Of a stretch of 64,000 nucleotides of DNA, positions 27,501 to 38,279 are shown in pieces. Source of the DNA: Hydractinia symbiolongicarpus (Eukaryota > Cnidaria > Hydrozoa > Anthoathecata > Hydractiniidae); the NCBI RefSeq assembly GCF_029227915.1, contig NC_079880.1, positions 27,337,501 to 27,401,500 of the forward strand, read 5' to 3'. The notes below the pieces were generated by a model that was not told the origin of the DNA, ran no database searches, and saw only the letters and a program-made list of their open reading frames with translations. Both the position numbers and the translations under genes were made by a program. Numbering within the stretch: the first letter of the stretch is position 1; every line of letters begins with the position of its first letter.

Positions 27501-27593
27501 TTGTTAAAAGCGATATAACTTAGTATTATCGGAAAAATGTCACTAAATACATGATGGTACGAATATGTGACGCAACTGTTGTATCTCAAACGG

Positions 27594-28260
27594 ATTGATA
27601 CCGCCAAGAAGTCAATGAGATGTAGTTTTTGAGAATGTCTCTATTTCTTCAGTGCGTGCTAATGGCAGGAGTGGTTCCACAGTAAAAAAAGGCTTATTTA
27701 TCTAAGTTTTTGAAAAAAGCGCTACCACAGAGCATAGTGTACTCGCTGAATTCCAGAAATCATGTCGAATTAAGAAGAATGTTATTCCTTGGAGTCCAAT
27801 TTGCTCATTTATTGCATTTATAAGGTCACAGTCCAGAATCAGTTCAACAAAGTCCCACAGTCAATCGCTTCACTGTTAAAAGCGATATAACTTAGTAATA
27901 TTGGAAAAAAATCACTAAATACATGTTGGTACGAATATTTGACGCAACCGTTGTAACTCAAACGTACTGATACCGTTAGAACGTCATTGAAATGTAGTTT
28001 TTGAAACTGTCTCTATTTCTTCAGCGTGCGATAACGGCTAGGATTGGTCCCACAGTAAAAAATGACTTATTTATCTCAATTTTTAAATGAAGCGCTTCCA
28101 CAGCGCCCAATGTAATCGCTGAGTTTCAACAATCATGTCAAAGTAAGAAGAATGTTATTTCTTGCAGTCCAGTTGGCTCACTTATCACATTTATAAGGTC
28201 ACAGGCCAAAGTTAGTTCAATTAAGTCCCACATTTAATCATTTCATTGTTAAAAGCGATA
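27594..28260 (+). repeat. Ten-monomer HOR partner, left flank of the insert
   Basis: Copy of 23,870-24,536 that ends exactly where the Helitron begins, after GCGATA. It differs from its partner by scattered substitutions and a 1-bp deletion (AATGGCAGG for AACGGCCAGG). Confidence 0.88.
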
Positions 28261-28290
28261 TCTTATATATTAATTCCCTTGCGTGAGTAA
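28261..28290 (+). other. Helitron 5' terminus (TC end)
   Basis: The insert starts TCTTATATATTAATTCCC directly after the satellite GCGATA. A 5' TC followed by an AT-rich stretch is the usual left end of Helitrons. The boundary is defined to the base by the satellite on the left, apart from a possible 1-bp ambiguity because the insert also starts with T. Confidence 0.85.
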
Positions 28291-29030
28291 AACTGTGAGT
28301 CCACGACACGGAAATCACGGGTCACTTTCTTATGACGTGGCTGTACGCTAAAAATTAACTAAAAAGATTAGGGTTTTACTTCATAGAAATCGCACATAAG
28401 GTGTAAATATATAACCCGCTGCTAATAACGGTATAAATATATATATACCCCTATGCCAAAAAACTCTATGTTAGCATATATATATAGGTATCGCTACATA
28501 TGAAACGGTATTAGATATTCACAAAGCATACGGACTGTTAAATGAAGTTCCTAGCATAAAACGGAAATTGTGTTTACGAAAAAGATGGCTGTTCTTTTTG
28601 AGTATTCTCTACTCTTTCATTCAAAATAAATCTTTAAAAAGACATTTGAAGAAGAGCATGGTTTTATAAATTAATCATAGCAAGGTTCTGTAAGGTTTTT
28701 TTATGTTTTATTTTCAGTTTTGATTATATTATTGTTGCCAGACATGTTTTATAGCTAGCATCATAAAAAGCCAACCACCACCAACAACACTAGCTAGCTA
28801 GCTAGGAATATATATATATATATATATATGTAGCCATGTTCTTTATACCTAGCTAAGTCTCCAGTTTATATTTAAGTGACTAGTTATTAGCTGCTGTAGC
28901 TAGCTAATGCTAGCTTTAAACTAAAGATTCCCAGCATATATATTCCCACAAAACACATCAAACGTTATTAACCCTGAAAATTTTAAACATTTTCCTGGGT
29001 TTTTTTTGGTTTGCGAAGTTCTTTTCCTCC
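28291..29030 (+). other. Helitron 5' region, unique AT-rich sequence, no gene
   Basis: About 740 bp with no recognisable coding capacity. It contains several TA-rich runs (near 28,435-28,447 and 28,476-28,486) and a possible CCACG (28,301-28,305) / CGTGG (28,336-28,340) inverted pair. A CTAG/TAGC microsatellite, an AT dinucleotide tract and scattered TAGCTAGC motifs lie at 28,750-28,920. A single TTAGGG (28,368-28,373) has no tandem context. Base composition is clearly more AT-rich than the satellite. Confidence 0.75.
28790..28829. repeat. (CTAG)n and (AT)n microsatellite
   Basis: About four CTAG units (28,790-28,805) are followed closely by an uninterrupted AT dinucleotide run of 11 units (28,808-28,829). 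More TAGCTAGC motifs occur at ~28,752 and ~28,896-28,915. These tracts lie inside the Helitron and are absent from the satellite. Confidence 0.9.
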
Positions 29031-29099
29031 AAATATTCTGAAAATAAAGTTCAGAAATTACTTATTTTTAAAATGTAAATTTAATTTGTTTCAAATTGT

Positions 29100-30540
29100 G
29101 GTTTTGACATTTTCATGTAAGAATTTGTGGGCACAAACCTTAATCAGCATGCTAAAAGAACTGACTTTTCTTAATTTAGAATTATATACTAAACACAACC
29201 ATTTTCTTACATTTAGTGTAAACTTTTGTGCGTATGGCTTATATTTAATACACCAAAAGAGCTACTTTGTTGATTTCAATTTTGTACTCTTTGTAAGCTA
29301 TTTTTTTCTTCTTTTTGACATTTTGAATTAACTTATTGTTGTAGAAGGCATATAATATACATGCATATAAAAAAACGGAATTTTGCAAATTTCTGTTTTA
29401 CCACTCAATTTTTACATTTTATAAGTTATTTGGCACAGAATGGTATGAAATAGACCAAAATACCTGATCTTAGTTGTTTTTAATTTACAGGCTGTGTCTG
29501 TGAAACTTTAAGGGGAACATTTGGTGGAAGACAATGGCATGACATATACTGATAGAACTGGTTTTTGTTGTGTTAGATGTTATATCTGAACCTTTTTGAC
29601 ATTTTATGTTAATTTTGCGAGGAAGGACCATATATATATACACAGAAGGAGAATTCAATTTTACACCTTGCAAGCTTTGTTTTTCTATATTTTGTATAAA
29701 TTCTTACTGGGGAGGACTCCATGCAATATATCGAAATGACTGATCCTTCTCGATTTAATGTGTTCTAAATCGTATATAGTTTTGGAAATTTTGTGTAAGA
29801 TTTATTGGGTAAGGGCTAGATGCAATATGTCAAAAAAACTTTTTTTGTTGAATCAGAAGCACTCCCTACAACCATTCTTTTTTTACAGTTTGTGAAGCTT
29901 TTGTGAGGAAAGAGTGTATGCAATATTATCGAAATAACTGATTTTTGTTGCAAACTGTCTTTCTTAGGCATTTTGGATTAAAATATTGTTTTAGAGGGCA
30001 TATGCAGTAGATATATGTACCGAAACAATTAAATTTTGCAAACTTTGATTTTGTCGTTACCTCTCATTTTTTACATTTTGATTAAACTTTTGTGGGAGAC
30101 CGTCGGTATGCGAAGGACCAAAATAAGAGATTTTAGTATTATTTAGAATTTGTATTTTGTGTTGCAAAATTGGTGCAAAAATTGACATAAAATGAACTTA
30201 TATACAGATTGATTGCTGTTGTTTAACATGACTCATTATGACTTATATATATATTTTATGAAAATTTGTGACAGAATACTATGTGATGCAAATTGCTAAA
30301 AGGACTTTATTAATTTTAGATTTAAACACCGTTATTTTGTTGGCATTTTGTCTAAAGTTTGGTGAGGAAGGACCGTATGCAATATATCAAATAATGTTTT
30401 ATTGCATTATAATTTATCCTTGCAAATCCCCTTTTAACACCTTAGATAAAAATTTCTACTTAGGCAAAATTTATTGTTTATTTTTCACATTTTGTGTCAA
30501 CCTTTGGCAGGGTTTGCAATAAACTAACTGATTTTAACAT
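29100..30540 (+). repeat. Diverged ~95-bp tandem repeat inside the Helitron
   Basis: Two motifs recur in the same order and orientation. An 'ACATTTTG...TTAA.TTTTGTG' box occurs at about 29,107, 29,209, 29,318, 29,414, 29,599, 29,885, 29,967 and 30,073. A 'GAGGAAGGACC.TATGCAATATATCGAAATAACTGATT'-like box has ATG positions at 29,445, 29,539, ~29,630, 29,721, 29,820, 29,918, 30,002, 30,108, 30,287 and 30,377. Spacing is 84-109 bp, mostly ~90-100, implying ~14-15 units; a degenerate unit probably lies near 30,200 and another around 30,515. Units are heavily diverged, so this array is much older than the surrounding HORs. Open frames at 29,011-29,331 and 30,268-30,522 fall in or on it and are not considered genes. 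Confidence 0.75.
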
Positions 30541-30544
30541 ATAC

Positions 30545-30857
30545 AATGAGAGAGATTTGTGTTTGACATTGATCAGCTTTTTTGTATATATGTGGCGTTT
30601 TAAGTGATTTAAATTTTATGGGTGAGATGTATGTTGAAATGCTTTTAAAAACTTTTTTCCGAATAATTTTCGCATTTGTCAGAGGGTCAGAGCAGTAATA
30701 TTAGTAGATTTAGATTTTAAATGTCACATATATACTGCAGTTGTTGAAAACCTTAAATTTTTTGGTCATTTATATAATACTGCAGATGTAAGATGCGCAC
30801 TGCTGTATTGTTTGTTTTTTGATGGACATATATCTGCTACATAAATTAAATGGAATA
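30545..30857 (+). other. Helitron 3' region, no gene
   Basis: About 310 bp of AT-rich sequence between the ~95-bp repeats and the terminal hairpin. It contains two similar TATA...ACTGCAG motifs (near 30,730 and 30,776). No open frame, RNA gene or other element could be supported. Confidence 0.65.
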
Positions 30858-30886
30858 CAGTGGATTCTTCCACGGGAAACAGCTAG
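30858..30886 (+). other. Helitron 3' terminus: hairpin plus CTAG
   Basis: GTGGA (30,860-30,864) and TCCAC (30,869-30,873) form a 5-bp stem with a TTCT loop. One more C-G pair (30,858 and 30,875) is possible beyond an A/G mismatch. Thirteen bases follow, ending in CTAG at 30,886, and the next base is T of the satellite. In Helitrons such a hairpin about 10-13 nt from a CTRR end acts as the terminator of rolling-circle transposition. The stem is on the short side. Confidence 0.88.
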
Positions 30887-31770
30887 TAACTTAGTAATAC
30901 CGGAAAAATCTCAGTAAATACATGTTGGTACGAATATGTGACGCAGCCGTTGTATCTCAAACGGTTTGATACCGCCACGAAGTCAATGAGGTGTAGTTTA
31001 TGAGATTATCTCTATTTCTTCAGTGCGTGCTAACGGCCATGATTGGCCCCACAGTAAAAAAGGACTTACTTATCTAAATATTTAAAAAAAGAGCTACCAC
31101 AGAGCATAGTGCACTCGCTGAATCCAAGCAATCATGTCGAATTAAGAAGAATGTTACTTCTTGTAGTCAAACTGGCACATTTATTACATTTATAAGGTCA
31201 CAGGCCAAAGTTAGTTCAATTAAGTCCCACAGTCAATCATTTCATTGTTAAAAGCGACATAATTAGTAATATCGGAAATATGTCACTAAATACATGTTGG
31301 TACGAATATGTGACGCAGCCGTTGTATCTCAAACGGATTAATACCGCTACGAAGTCAATGAGGTGTAGTTTTTGAGAATATCTCTATTTCTTCAGTGCGT
31401 GCGAACGGCGATGATTGGTCCCACAGTAAAAAAGGACTTATTTATCTAAATATTTAAAAAAAGCGCTACCACAGAGCATAGTGCACTCGCTGTTTTCCAA
31501 CAATCATGTCAAAATAAGAAGAATGTTATTTCTTGGAGTCCAGTTGGCTAACTTATCACATTTATAAGGTCACATGCCAAATTTAGTTCAATTAAGTCCC
31601 ACAGTCAATCATTTCATTGTTAACAGCGATATAATTAGTAATATCGGAAAAATGTCGCTAAATACATGTTGGTACGAATATGTAACGCAGCCGTTGTATC
31701 TCAAACGGATTGATACTGCCACGAAGTCGGTGAGATTTAGTTTTTGAGAATGCCTCTATTTCTTCAGTGC

Positions 31771-34752
31771 ATGCTAACGGCCGGGATTGGTCCCACAGTA
31801 TATAAAAACTTATTTATCTAAATTTTTCAAAAAAGCGCTACCACAAAGCATAGTGTACTTGCTGAATTCCAGCAATCATGTCGAATTAAGAAAAATGTTA
31901 TTCCTTGGAGTCCAATTGGCTCATTTATCGCATTTATAAGGTCACAGTCTAGAATCAGTTCAATTAAGTCCCACAGTCAATCGCTTCACTGTTAAAAGCG
32001 ATACAACTTAGTAATATTGGAAAAAAATCACTAAATACATGTTGCTGCGAATATGTGACGCAACCGTTGTAACTCAAACGGACTGATACCGTTAGAACGT
32101 CATTGAAATGTAATTTTTGAAACAGTCTCTATTTCTTCAGTGCGCGATAACGGCTAGGATTGGTTCCACAGTAAAAAATGACTTATTTATCTCAATTTTT
32201 AAATGAAGCGCTTCCACAGCACCCAGTGTAATCGCTGAGGTCCAACAATCATGTCAAAGTAAGAAGAATATTATTTTTTAGAGTCCAGTTGGCTCACTTA
32301 TCACATTTATAAGGTCAAAGTCCAAAATCAGTTCAATTAAGTCCCACAGTCAAACGTTTCACTGTTAAAAGCAATGCAACCTAGTGATATCCGAATACTA
32401 TCGCTAAATACATGTGGGGACGAATATGTGATGCAACCGTTGTAACTCAAACGGACTGACACCGTGAGAAAGTAATTGAGATGTAGTTTTTGAAACTGTC
32501 GCTCTTTCTTCAGCACGCGATAACGGCTAGGATTGGTCCGACAGTAAAGAATGACTTATTTATTTAAATTTTTAAATGAAGCGCTACCACAACGCCCAGT
32601 GTAACCGCTGAGTTCCGGCAATCATGTCAAAGTAAGAAGAATGTTACTTCTTGGAGTCCAATTGTCTCATTTATCACATTTATCAGGTCACAGTCCAAGG
32701 TTAGTTCAATTAAGTCCCACCGTCAATCGTTTCACTGTTAAAGGCGATGCAACCTAGTAATATCAGAAAAATATCGCTAAATACATGTTGGTACGAATAT
32801 GTGACGCAACTGTTGTATCTCAAACGGACTGATACCGTTAGAACGTCATTGAAATTTAGTTTTTGAAACTGTCTCTACTTCTTCAGTGCGCGATAACAGC
32901 TAGGATTAGTCCCACAGAAAAAATGACTTATTTATCTCAATTTTTAAATGAAGCGCTTCCACAGCGCCCAGTGTAATCACTGAGTTCCAGCAAACATGTC
33001 AAAGTAAGAAGAATGTCGTTTCTTGGAGTCCAGTTGGCTCACTTATCACATTTATAAGGTCACTGGCCAAAGTTAGTTGGATTAAGTACCACAGTCAATT
33101 ATTTCGTTGTTAAAAGCGATATAACTTAGTATTATCGGAAATATGTCACTAAATACATGTTGGTACGAGTATGTGACGCAACCGTTGTATCTCAAACGGA
33201 TTGATACCGCCAAGAAGTCAATGAGATGTAGTTTTTGAGATTGTCTCTATTTCTTCAGTGCATGCTAACGGCCGGGATTGGTCCCACAGTATATAAAAAC
33301 TTATTTATCTAAATTTTTCAAAAAAGCGCTACCACAGAGCATAGTGTACTTGCTAAATTCCAGCAATCATGTCGAATTAAGAAAAATGTTATTCCTTGGA
33401 GTCCAATTGGCTCATTTATCGCATTTATAAGGTCACAGTCTAGAATCAGTTCAATTAAGTCCCACAGTCAATCGCTTCACTGTTAAAAGCGATACAACTT
33501 AGTAATATTGGAAAAAAATCACTAAATACATGTTGCTGCGAATATGTGACGCAACCGTTGTAACTCAAACGGACTGATACCGTTAGAACGTCATTGAAAT
33601 GTAATTTTTGAAACAGTCTCTATTGCTTCAGTGCGCGATAACGGCTAGGATTGGTTCCACAGTAAAAAATGACTTATTTATCTCAATTTTTAAATGAAGC
33701 GCTTCCACAGCGCCCAGTGTAATCGCTGAGGTCCAACAATCATGTCAAAGTAAGAAGAATATTATTTTTTAGAGTCCAGTTGGCTCACTTATCACATTTA
33801 TAAGGTCAAAGTCCAAAATCAGTTCAATTAATTCCCACAGTCAAAGGTTTCACTGTTAAAAGCAATGCAACCTAGTGATATCCGAATACTATCGCTAAAT
33901 ACATGTGGGGACGAATATGTGATGCAACCGTTGTAACTCAAACGGACTGACACCGTGAGAAAGTAATTGAGATGTAGTTTTTGAAACTGTCGCTCTTTCT
34001 TCAGCACGCGATAACGGCTAGGATTGGTCCGACAGTAAAGAATGACTTATTTATTTAAATTTTTAAATGAAGCGCTACCACAACGCCCAGTGTAACCGCT
34101 GAGTTCCGGCAATCATGTCAAAGTAAGAAGAATGTTACTTCTTGGAGTCCAATTGTCTCATTTATCACATTTATCAGGTCACAGTCCAAAGTTAGTTCAA
34201 TTAAGTCCCACCGTCAATCGTTTCACTGTTAAAGGCGATGCAACCTAGTAATATCAGAAAAATATCGCTAAATACATGTTGGTACGAATATGTGACGCAA
34301 CTGTTGTAACTCAAACGGACTGATACCGTTAGAACGTCATTGAAATTTAGTTTTTGAAACTGTCTCTACTTCTTCAGTGCGCGATAACAGCTAGGATTGG
34401 TCCCACAGAAAAAATGACTTATTTATCTCAATTTTTAAATGAAGCGCTTCCACAGCGCCCAGTGTAATCACTGAGTTCCAGCAAACATGTCAAAGTAAGA
34501 AGAATGTCGTTTCTTGGAGTCCAGTTGGCTCACTTATCACATTTATAAGGTCACTGGCCAAAGTTAGTTGGATTAAGTACCACAGTCAATTATTTCGTTG
34601 TTAAAAGCGATATAACTTAGTATTATCGGAAATATGTCACTAAATACATGTTGGTACGAGTATGTGACGCAACCGTTGTATCTCAAACGGATTGATACCG
34701 CCAAGAAGTCAATGAGATGTAGTTTTTGAGATTGTCTCTATTTCTTCAGTGC
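31771..34752 (+). repeat. 1,491-bp tetrameric HOR, two tandem copies
   Basis: Four monomers repeated twice. ATGCTAACGGCCGGG occurs at 31,771 and 33,262, and AGTAATTGAG at 32,471 and 33,962, both at an offset of 1,491 bp. The unit includes a B-type monomer with a TATATAAAAACTT anchor variant, a GATATCCGAATACTATCGC monomer and a C-type monomer (GGTCCGACAGTAAAGAATG). The copies differ by only scattered changes. The next unit (from 34,753) starts with a different B variant (GGACTGGCTCCACAAAA). Confidence 0.92.
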
Positions 34753-36240
34753 GTGCTAACGGCCAGGACTGGCTCCACAAAAAAAAGACTTATTTATCTA
34801 AAATTTTAAAAAAAGCGCTACCACAGAGCATAGTGTACTCGCTGATTTCCAGCAATCATGTCGAATTAGGAAGAATGTTATTCCTTGGAGTCCAATTGGC
34901 TCATTTATTACATTTATAAGGTCACAGTCCAGAATCAGTTCAATTATGTCCCACAGTCAATCGTTTCACTGTTAGAAGCAATGCAACCTAGTAGTAGCGG
35001 AAATATATCGCTAAATATATGTTGGTACGAATATGTGACGCAACCGTTGCAACTCAAACGGACTGATACCGCTAGAACGTCATTGAAATGTAGTTTTTGA
35101 AACTGTCTCTATTTCTTCAGCTCGCGATAACGGCTAGGATTGGTCCCACAGAAAAAAATGACTTATTTATCTCAATTTTTAAATGAAGCGCTTCCACAGC
35201 GCCCAGTGTAATCACTGAGTTCCAGCAAACATGTCAAAGTAAGAAGAGTGTTGTTTCTTGGAGTCCAATTGGCTCATTTATCACATTTATCAGGTTGCAG
35301 GCCAAAGTTAGATGAATTAAGTCCCACAGTCAATCATTTCATTGTTAAAAGCGATGCAACCTAGTGATATCCGAATACTATCGCTAAATACATGTGGGGA
35401 CGAATATGTGACGCAACCGTTGTAACTCAATCGGATTGATACCGTTAGAAAGTCAATGAAATGTAGTTTTTGAAACTGTTGCTACTTCTTCAGAGCACGA
35501 TAACGGTTAGAATTGGTTCCACAGTAAAAAATGACTTATTTATGTCTATTTTTAAATGAAGCGCCTCCACAGCGCCCAGTGTAATCACTGAGTTCCAGCA
35601 AACATGTCAAAGTAAGAAGAATGTTGTTTCTTGGAGTCCAGTTGGCTCACTTATCACATTTATAAGGTCACAGGCCAAAGTTAGTTCAATTAGGTCCCAC
35701 AGTCAATCATTTCATTGTTAACAGCGATATAATTAGTAATATCGGAAAAATGTCGCTAAATACATGTTGGTACGAATATGTGACGCAGCCGTTGTATCTC
35801 AAACGGATTGATACCGCCACGAAGTCAATGAGGTGTAGTTTTTGAGAATATCTCTATTTCTTCAGTGCGTGCGAACGGCGATGATTGGTCCCACAGTAAA
35901 AAAGGACTTATTTATCTAAATATTTAAAAAAAGCGCTACCACAGAGCATAGTGCACTCGCTGTTTTCCAACAATCATGTCAAAATAAGAAGAATGTTATT
36001 TCTTGGAGTCCAGTTGGCTAACTTATCACATTTATAAGGTCACAGGCCAAAGTTAGTTCAATTAAGTCCCACAGTCAATCATTTCATTGTTAACAGCGAT
36101 ATAATTAGTAATATCGGAAAAATGTCGCTAAATACATGTTGGTACGAATATGTAACGCAACCGTTGTATCTCAAACGGATTGATACTGCCACGAATTCGG
36201 TGAGATTTAGTTTTTGAGAATGCCTCTATTTCTTCAGTGC

Positions 36241-37875
36241 ATGCTAACGGCCGGGATTGATCCCGCAGTATATAAAAACTTATTTATCTAAATTTTTAAA
36301 AAAAGCGCTACCACAGAGCATAGTGTACTTGCTAAATTCCAGCAATCATGTCGAATTAAGAAAAATGTTATTCCTTGGAGTCCAATTGGCTCATTTATCT
36401 CATTTATAAGGTCACAGTCTAGAATCAGTTCAATTAAGTCCCACAGTCAATCGCTTCACTGTTAAAAGCGATACAACTTAGTAATATTGGAAAAAATCAC
36501 TAAATACATGTTGGTACGAATATGTGACGCAACCGTTGTAACTCAAACGGACTGATACCGTTAGAACGTCATTGAAATGTAGTTTTTGAAACTGTCGCTC
36601 TTTCTTCAGCACGCGATAACGGCTAGGATTGGTCCGACAGTAAAGAATGACTTATTTATTTAAATTTTTAAATGAAGCGCTACCACAACGCCCAGTGTAA
36701 CCGCTGAGTTCCGGCAATCATGTCAAAGGAAGAAGAATGTTACTTCTTGGAGTCCAATTGTTTCATTTATCACATTTATCAGGTCACAGTCCAAAGTTAG
36801 TTCAATTAAGTCCCACCGTCATTCGTTTCACTGTTAAAGGCGATGCAACCTAGTAATATCAGAAAAATATCGCTAAATACATGTTGGTACGAATATGTGA
36901 CGCAACTGTTGTAACTCAAACGGACTGATACCGTTAGAACGTCATTGAAATTTAGTTTTTGAAACTGTCTCTACTTCTTCAGCGCGCGATAACAGCTAGG
37001 ATTGGTCCCACAAAAAAAAATGACTTATTTATCTCAATTTTTAAATGAAGCGCTTCCACAGCGCCCAGTGTAATCACTGAGTTCCAGCAAGCATGTCAAA
37101 GTTAGAAGAATGTTGTTTCTTGGAGTCCAGTTGGCTCACTTATCACATTTATAAGGTCACAGGCCAAAGTTAGTTGGATTAAGTCCCACAGTCAATTATT
37201 TCATTGTTAAAAGCGATATAACTTAGTATTATCGGAAATATGTCACTAAATACATGTTGGTACGAGTATGTGACGCAACCGTTGTATCTCAAACGGATTG
37301 ATACCGCCAAGAAGTCAACGAGATGTAGTTTTTGAGAATGTCTCTATTTCTTCAGTGCGTGCTAACGGCCAGGATTGGCTCCACAAAAAAAAAAGACTTA
37401 TTTATCTAAATTTTTAAAAAAAGCGCTACCACAGAGCATAGTGTACTCGCTGATTTCCAGCAATCATGTCGAATTAGGAAGAATGTTATTCCTTGGAGTC
37501 CAATTGGCTCATTTATTACATTTATAAGGTCACAGTCCAGAATCAGTTCAATTATGTCCCACAGTCAATCGTTTCACTGTTAGAAGCGATGCAACCTAGT
37601 AGTAGCGGAAATATATCGCTAAATATATGTTGGTACGAATATGTGACGCAACCGTTGTAACTCAAACGGACTGATACCGCTAGAACGTCATTGAAATGTA
37701 GTTTTTGAAACTGTCTCTGTTTCTTCAACTAGCGATAACGGCTAGGATTGGTCCCACAGAAAAAAATGACTTATTTATCTCAATTTTTAAATGAAGCGCT
37801 TCCACAGCGCCCAGTGTAATCACTGAGTTCCAGCAAACATGTCAAAGTATGAAGAGTGTTGTTTCTTGGATTCCA
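36241..37875 (+). repeat. HOR block, copy 1 (8,196-bp offset)
   Basis: Reappears at 44,437-46,071 at an offset of 8,196 bp (22 monomers). Anchors are ATGCTAACGGCCGGGATTGA at 36,241/44,437 and TTCTTCAACTAGCG at 37,721/45,917. Its first ~1 kb also occurs at 40,712 (offset 4,471 bp, 12 monomers). The block therefore exists in one partial and two long copies. Confidence 0.88.
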
Positions 37876-38279
37876 ATTGGCTCATTTATCGCATTTATGA
37901 GGTCACAGTCCAGAATCAGTTCAATTAAGTCCCACAGTCAATCGCCTCACTATTAAAAGCGATACAACTTAGTAATATTGGAAAAAAATCACTAAATACA
38001 TGTTGGTACGAATATGTGACGCAACCGTTGTAACTTAAACGGACTGATACCGCTAGAACGTCATTGAAATGTAGTTTTTGAAACTGTCTCTATTTCTTCA
38101 GCTCGCGATAACAGCTAGGATTGGTCCCACAGTAAAAAATGACTTATTTATCTCAATTCTTAAATGAAGCGCTTCCACAGCGCCCAGTGTAATCGCTGAG
38201 TTTCAACAAACATGTCAAAGTAAGAAGAATGTTATTTCTTGGAATCCAATTGTCTCATTTATCACATTTATCAGGTCGC

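Larger units (their letters stand above)
1..28260 (+). repeat. 373-bp satellite array, left block
   Basis: This is a head-to-tail array of a ~373-bp monomer. The anchor GATTGGTCCCACAGT recurs at 238, 611, 1151, 1524, 1897, 2270 and 2643, giving steps of 373 apart from one truncated unit. Every copy I read is in the same orientation. Each monomer contains, in order, the anchor with an A-run, TTATTTATCT, a GCGCT core, an AATCATGTC box, TTGGAGTCCA, AATTAAGTCCCACAGTCAAT, GTTAAAAGCGAT, ACATGTTGGTACGAATATG, CCGTTGTA and TAGTTTTTGA. Indels are mostly 1-3 bp, often in the A-run. Stop codons and frame-breaking indels recur in all frames, so no gene is called. The function is unknown; size and organisation suit centromeric or pericentromeric heterochromatin, which is an inference. 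Confidence 0.97.
28261..30886 (+). mobile_element. Non-autonomous Helitron inserted in satellite
   Basis: This 2,626-bp insert has the hallmarks of a canonical Helitron, a rolling-circle transposon. It begins with TC (28,261-28,262) and ends with CTAG (30,883-30,886), which fits the CTRR rule. A short hairpin lies 13 nt before the 3' end. It sits between A (28,260) and T (30,887) with no target-site duplication, and removing it restores a normal monomer (GCGATA + TAACTTAG). The uninterrupted site is present at 24,536/24,537. No Rep/helicase reading frame is visible; the longest open frames (~106 and ~84 codons) are low-complexity, so mobility would need a helper element. The interior has a 5' AT/TAGC-rich segment, a ~95-bp tandem array and a short 3' segment. 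Orientation is + by the end motifs. No known family could be assigned by eye. Confidence 0.88.

Noticed and set aside
1-28260. CRISPR array (regular direct repeats)
   Set aside because: The whole 373-bp unit is repeated, with no short repeat plus unique spacer structure. The features are those of eukaryotic satellite DNA.
28368-28373. TTAGGG telomere-like hexamer
   Set aside because: It is a single occurrence with no tandem repetition, so it is chance.
29011-29331. 106-codon open frame in the Helitron
   Set aside because: It starts before and runs into the diverged ~95-bp repeats, is rich in Phe, Leu and Asn as expected from AT-rich DNA, and shows no Rep or helicase motif.
30268-30522. 84-codon open frame in the Helitron
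   Set aside because: It spans two to three ~95-bp repeat units, is hydrophobic because of T-rich sequence, and has no recognisable family.
28261-30886. Tc1/mariner or other DNA transposon with a TA target duplication
   Set aside because: TA flanks both sides, but the normal monomer already reads GATATAAC, so there is no duplicated TA. The ends lack terminal inverted repeats, while TC, the hairpin and CTAG fit a Helitron.
33100-33125. Possible CENP-B box (TTTCGTTGTTAAAAGCG)
   Set aside because: Only the first half resembles the vertebrate 17-bp box. The required A and CGGG positions do not match, and the TTCG arises from a point change in a few monomers.
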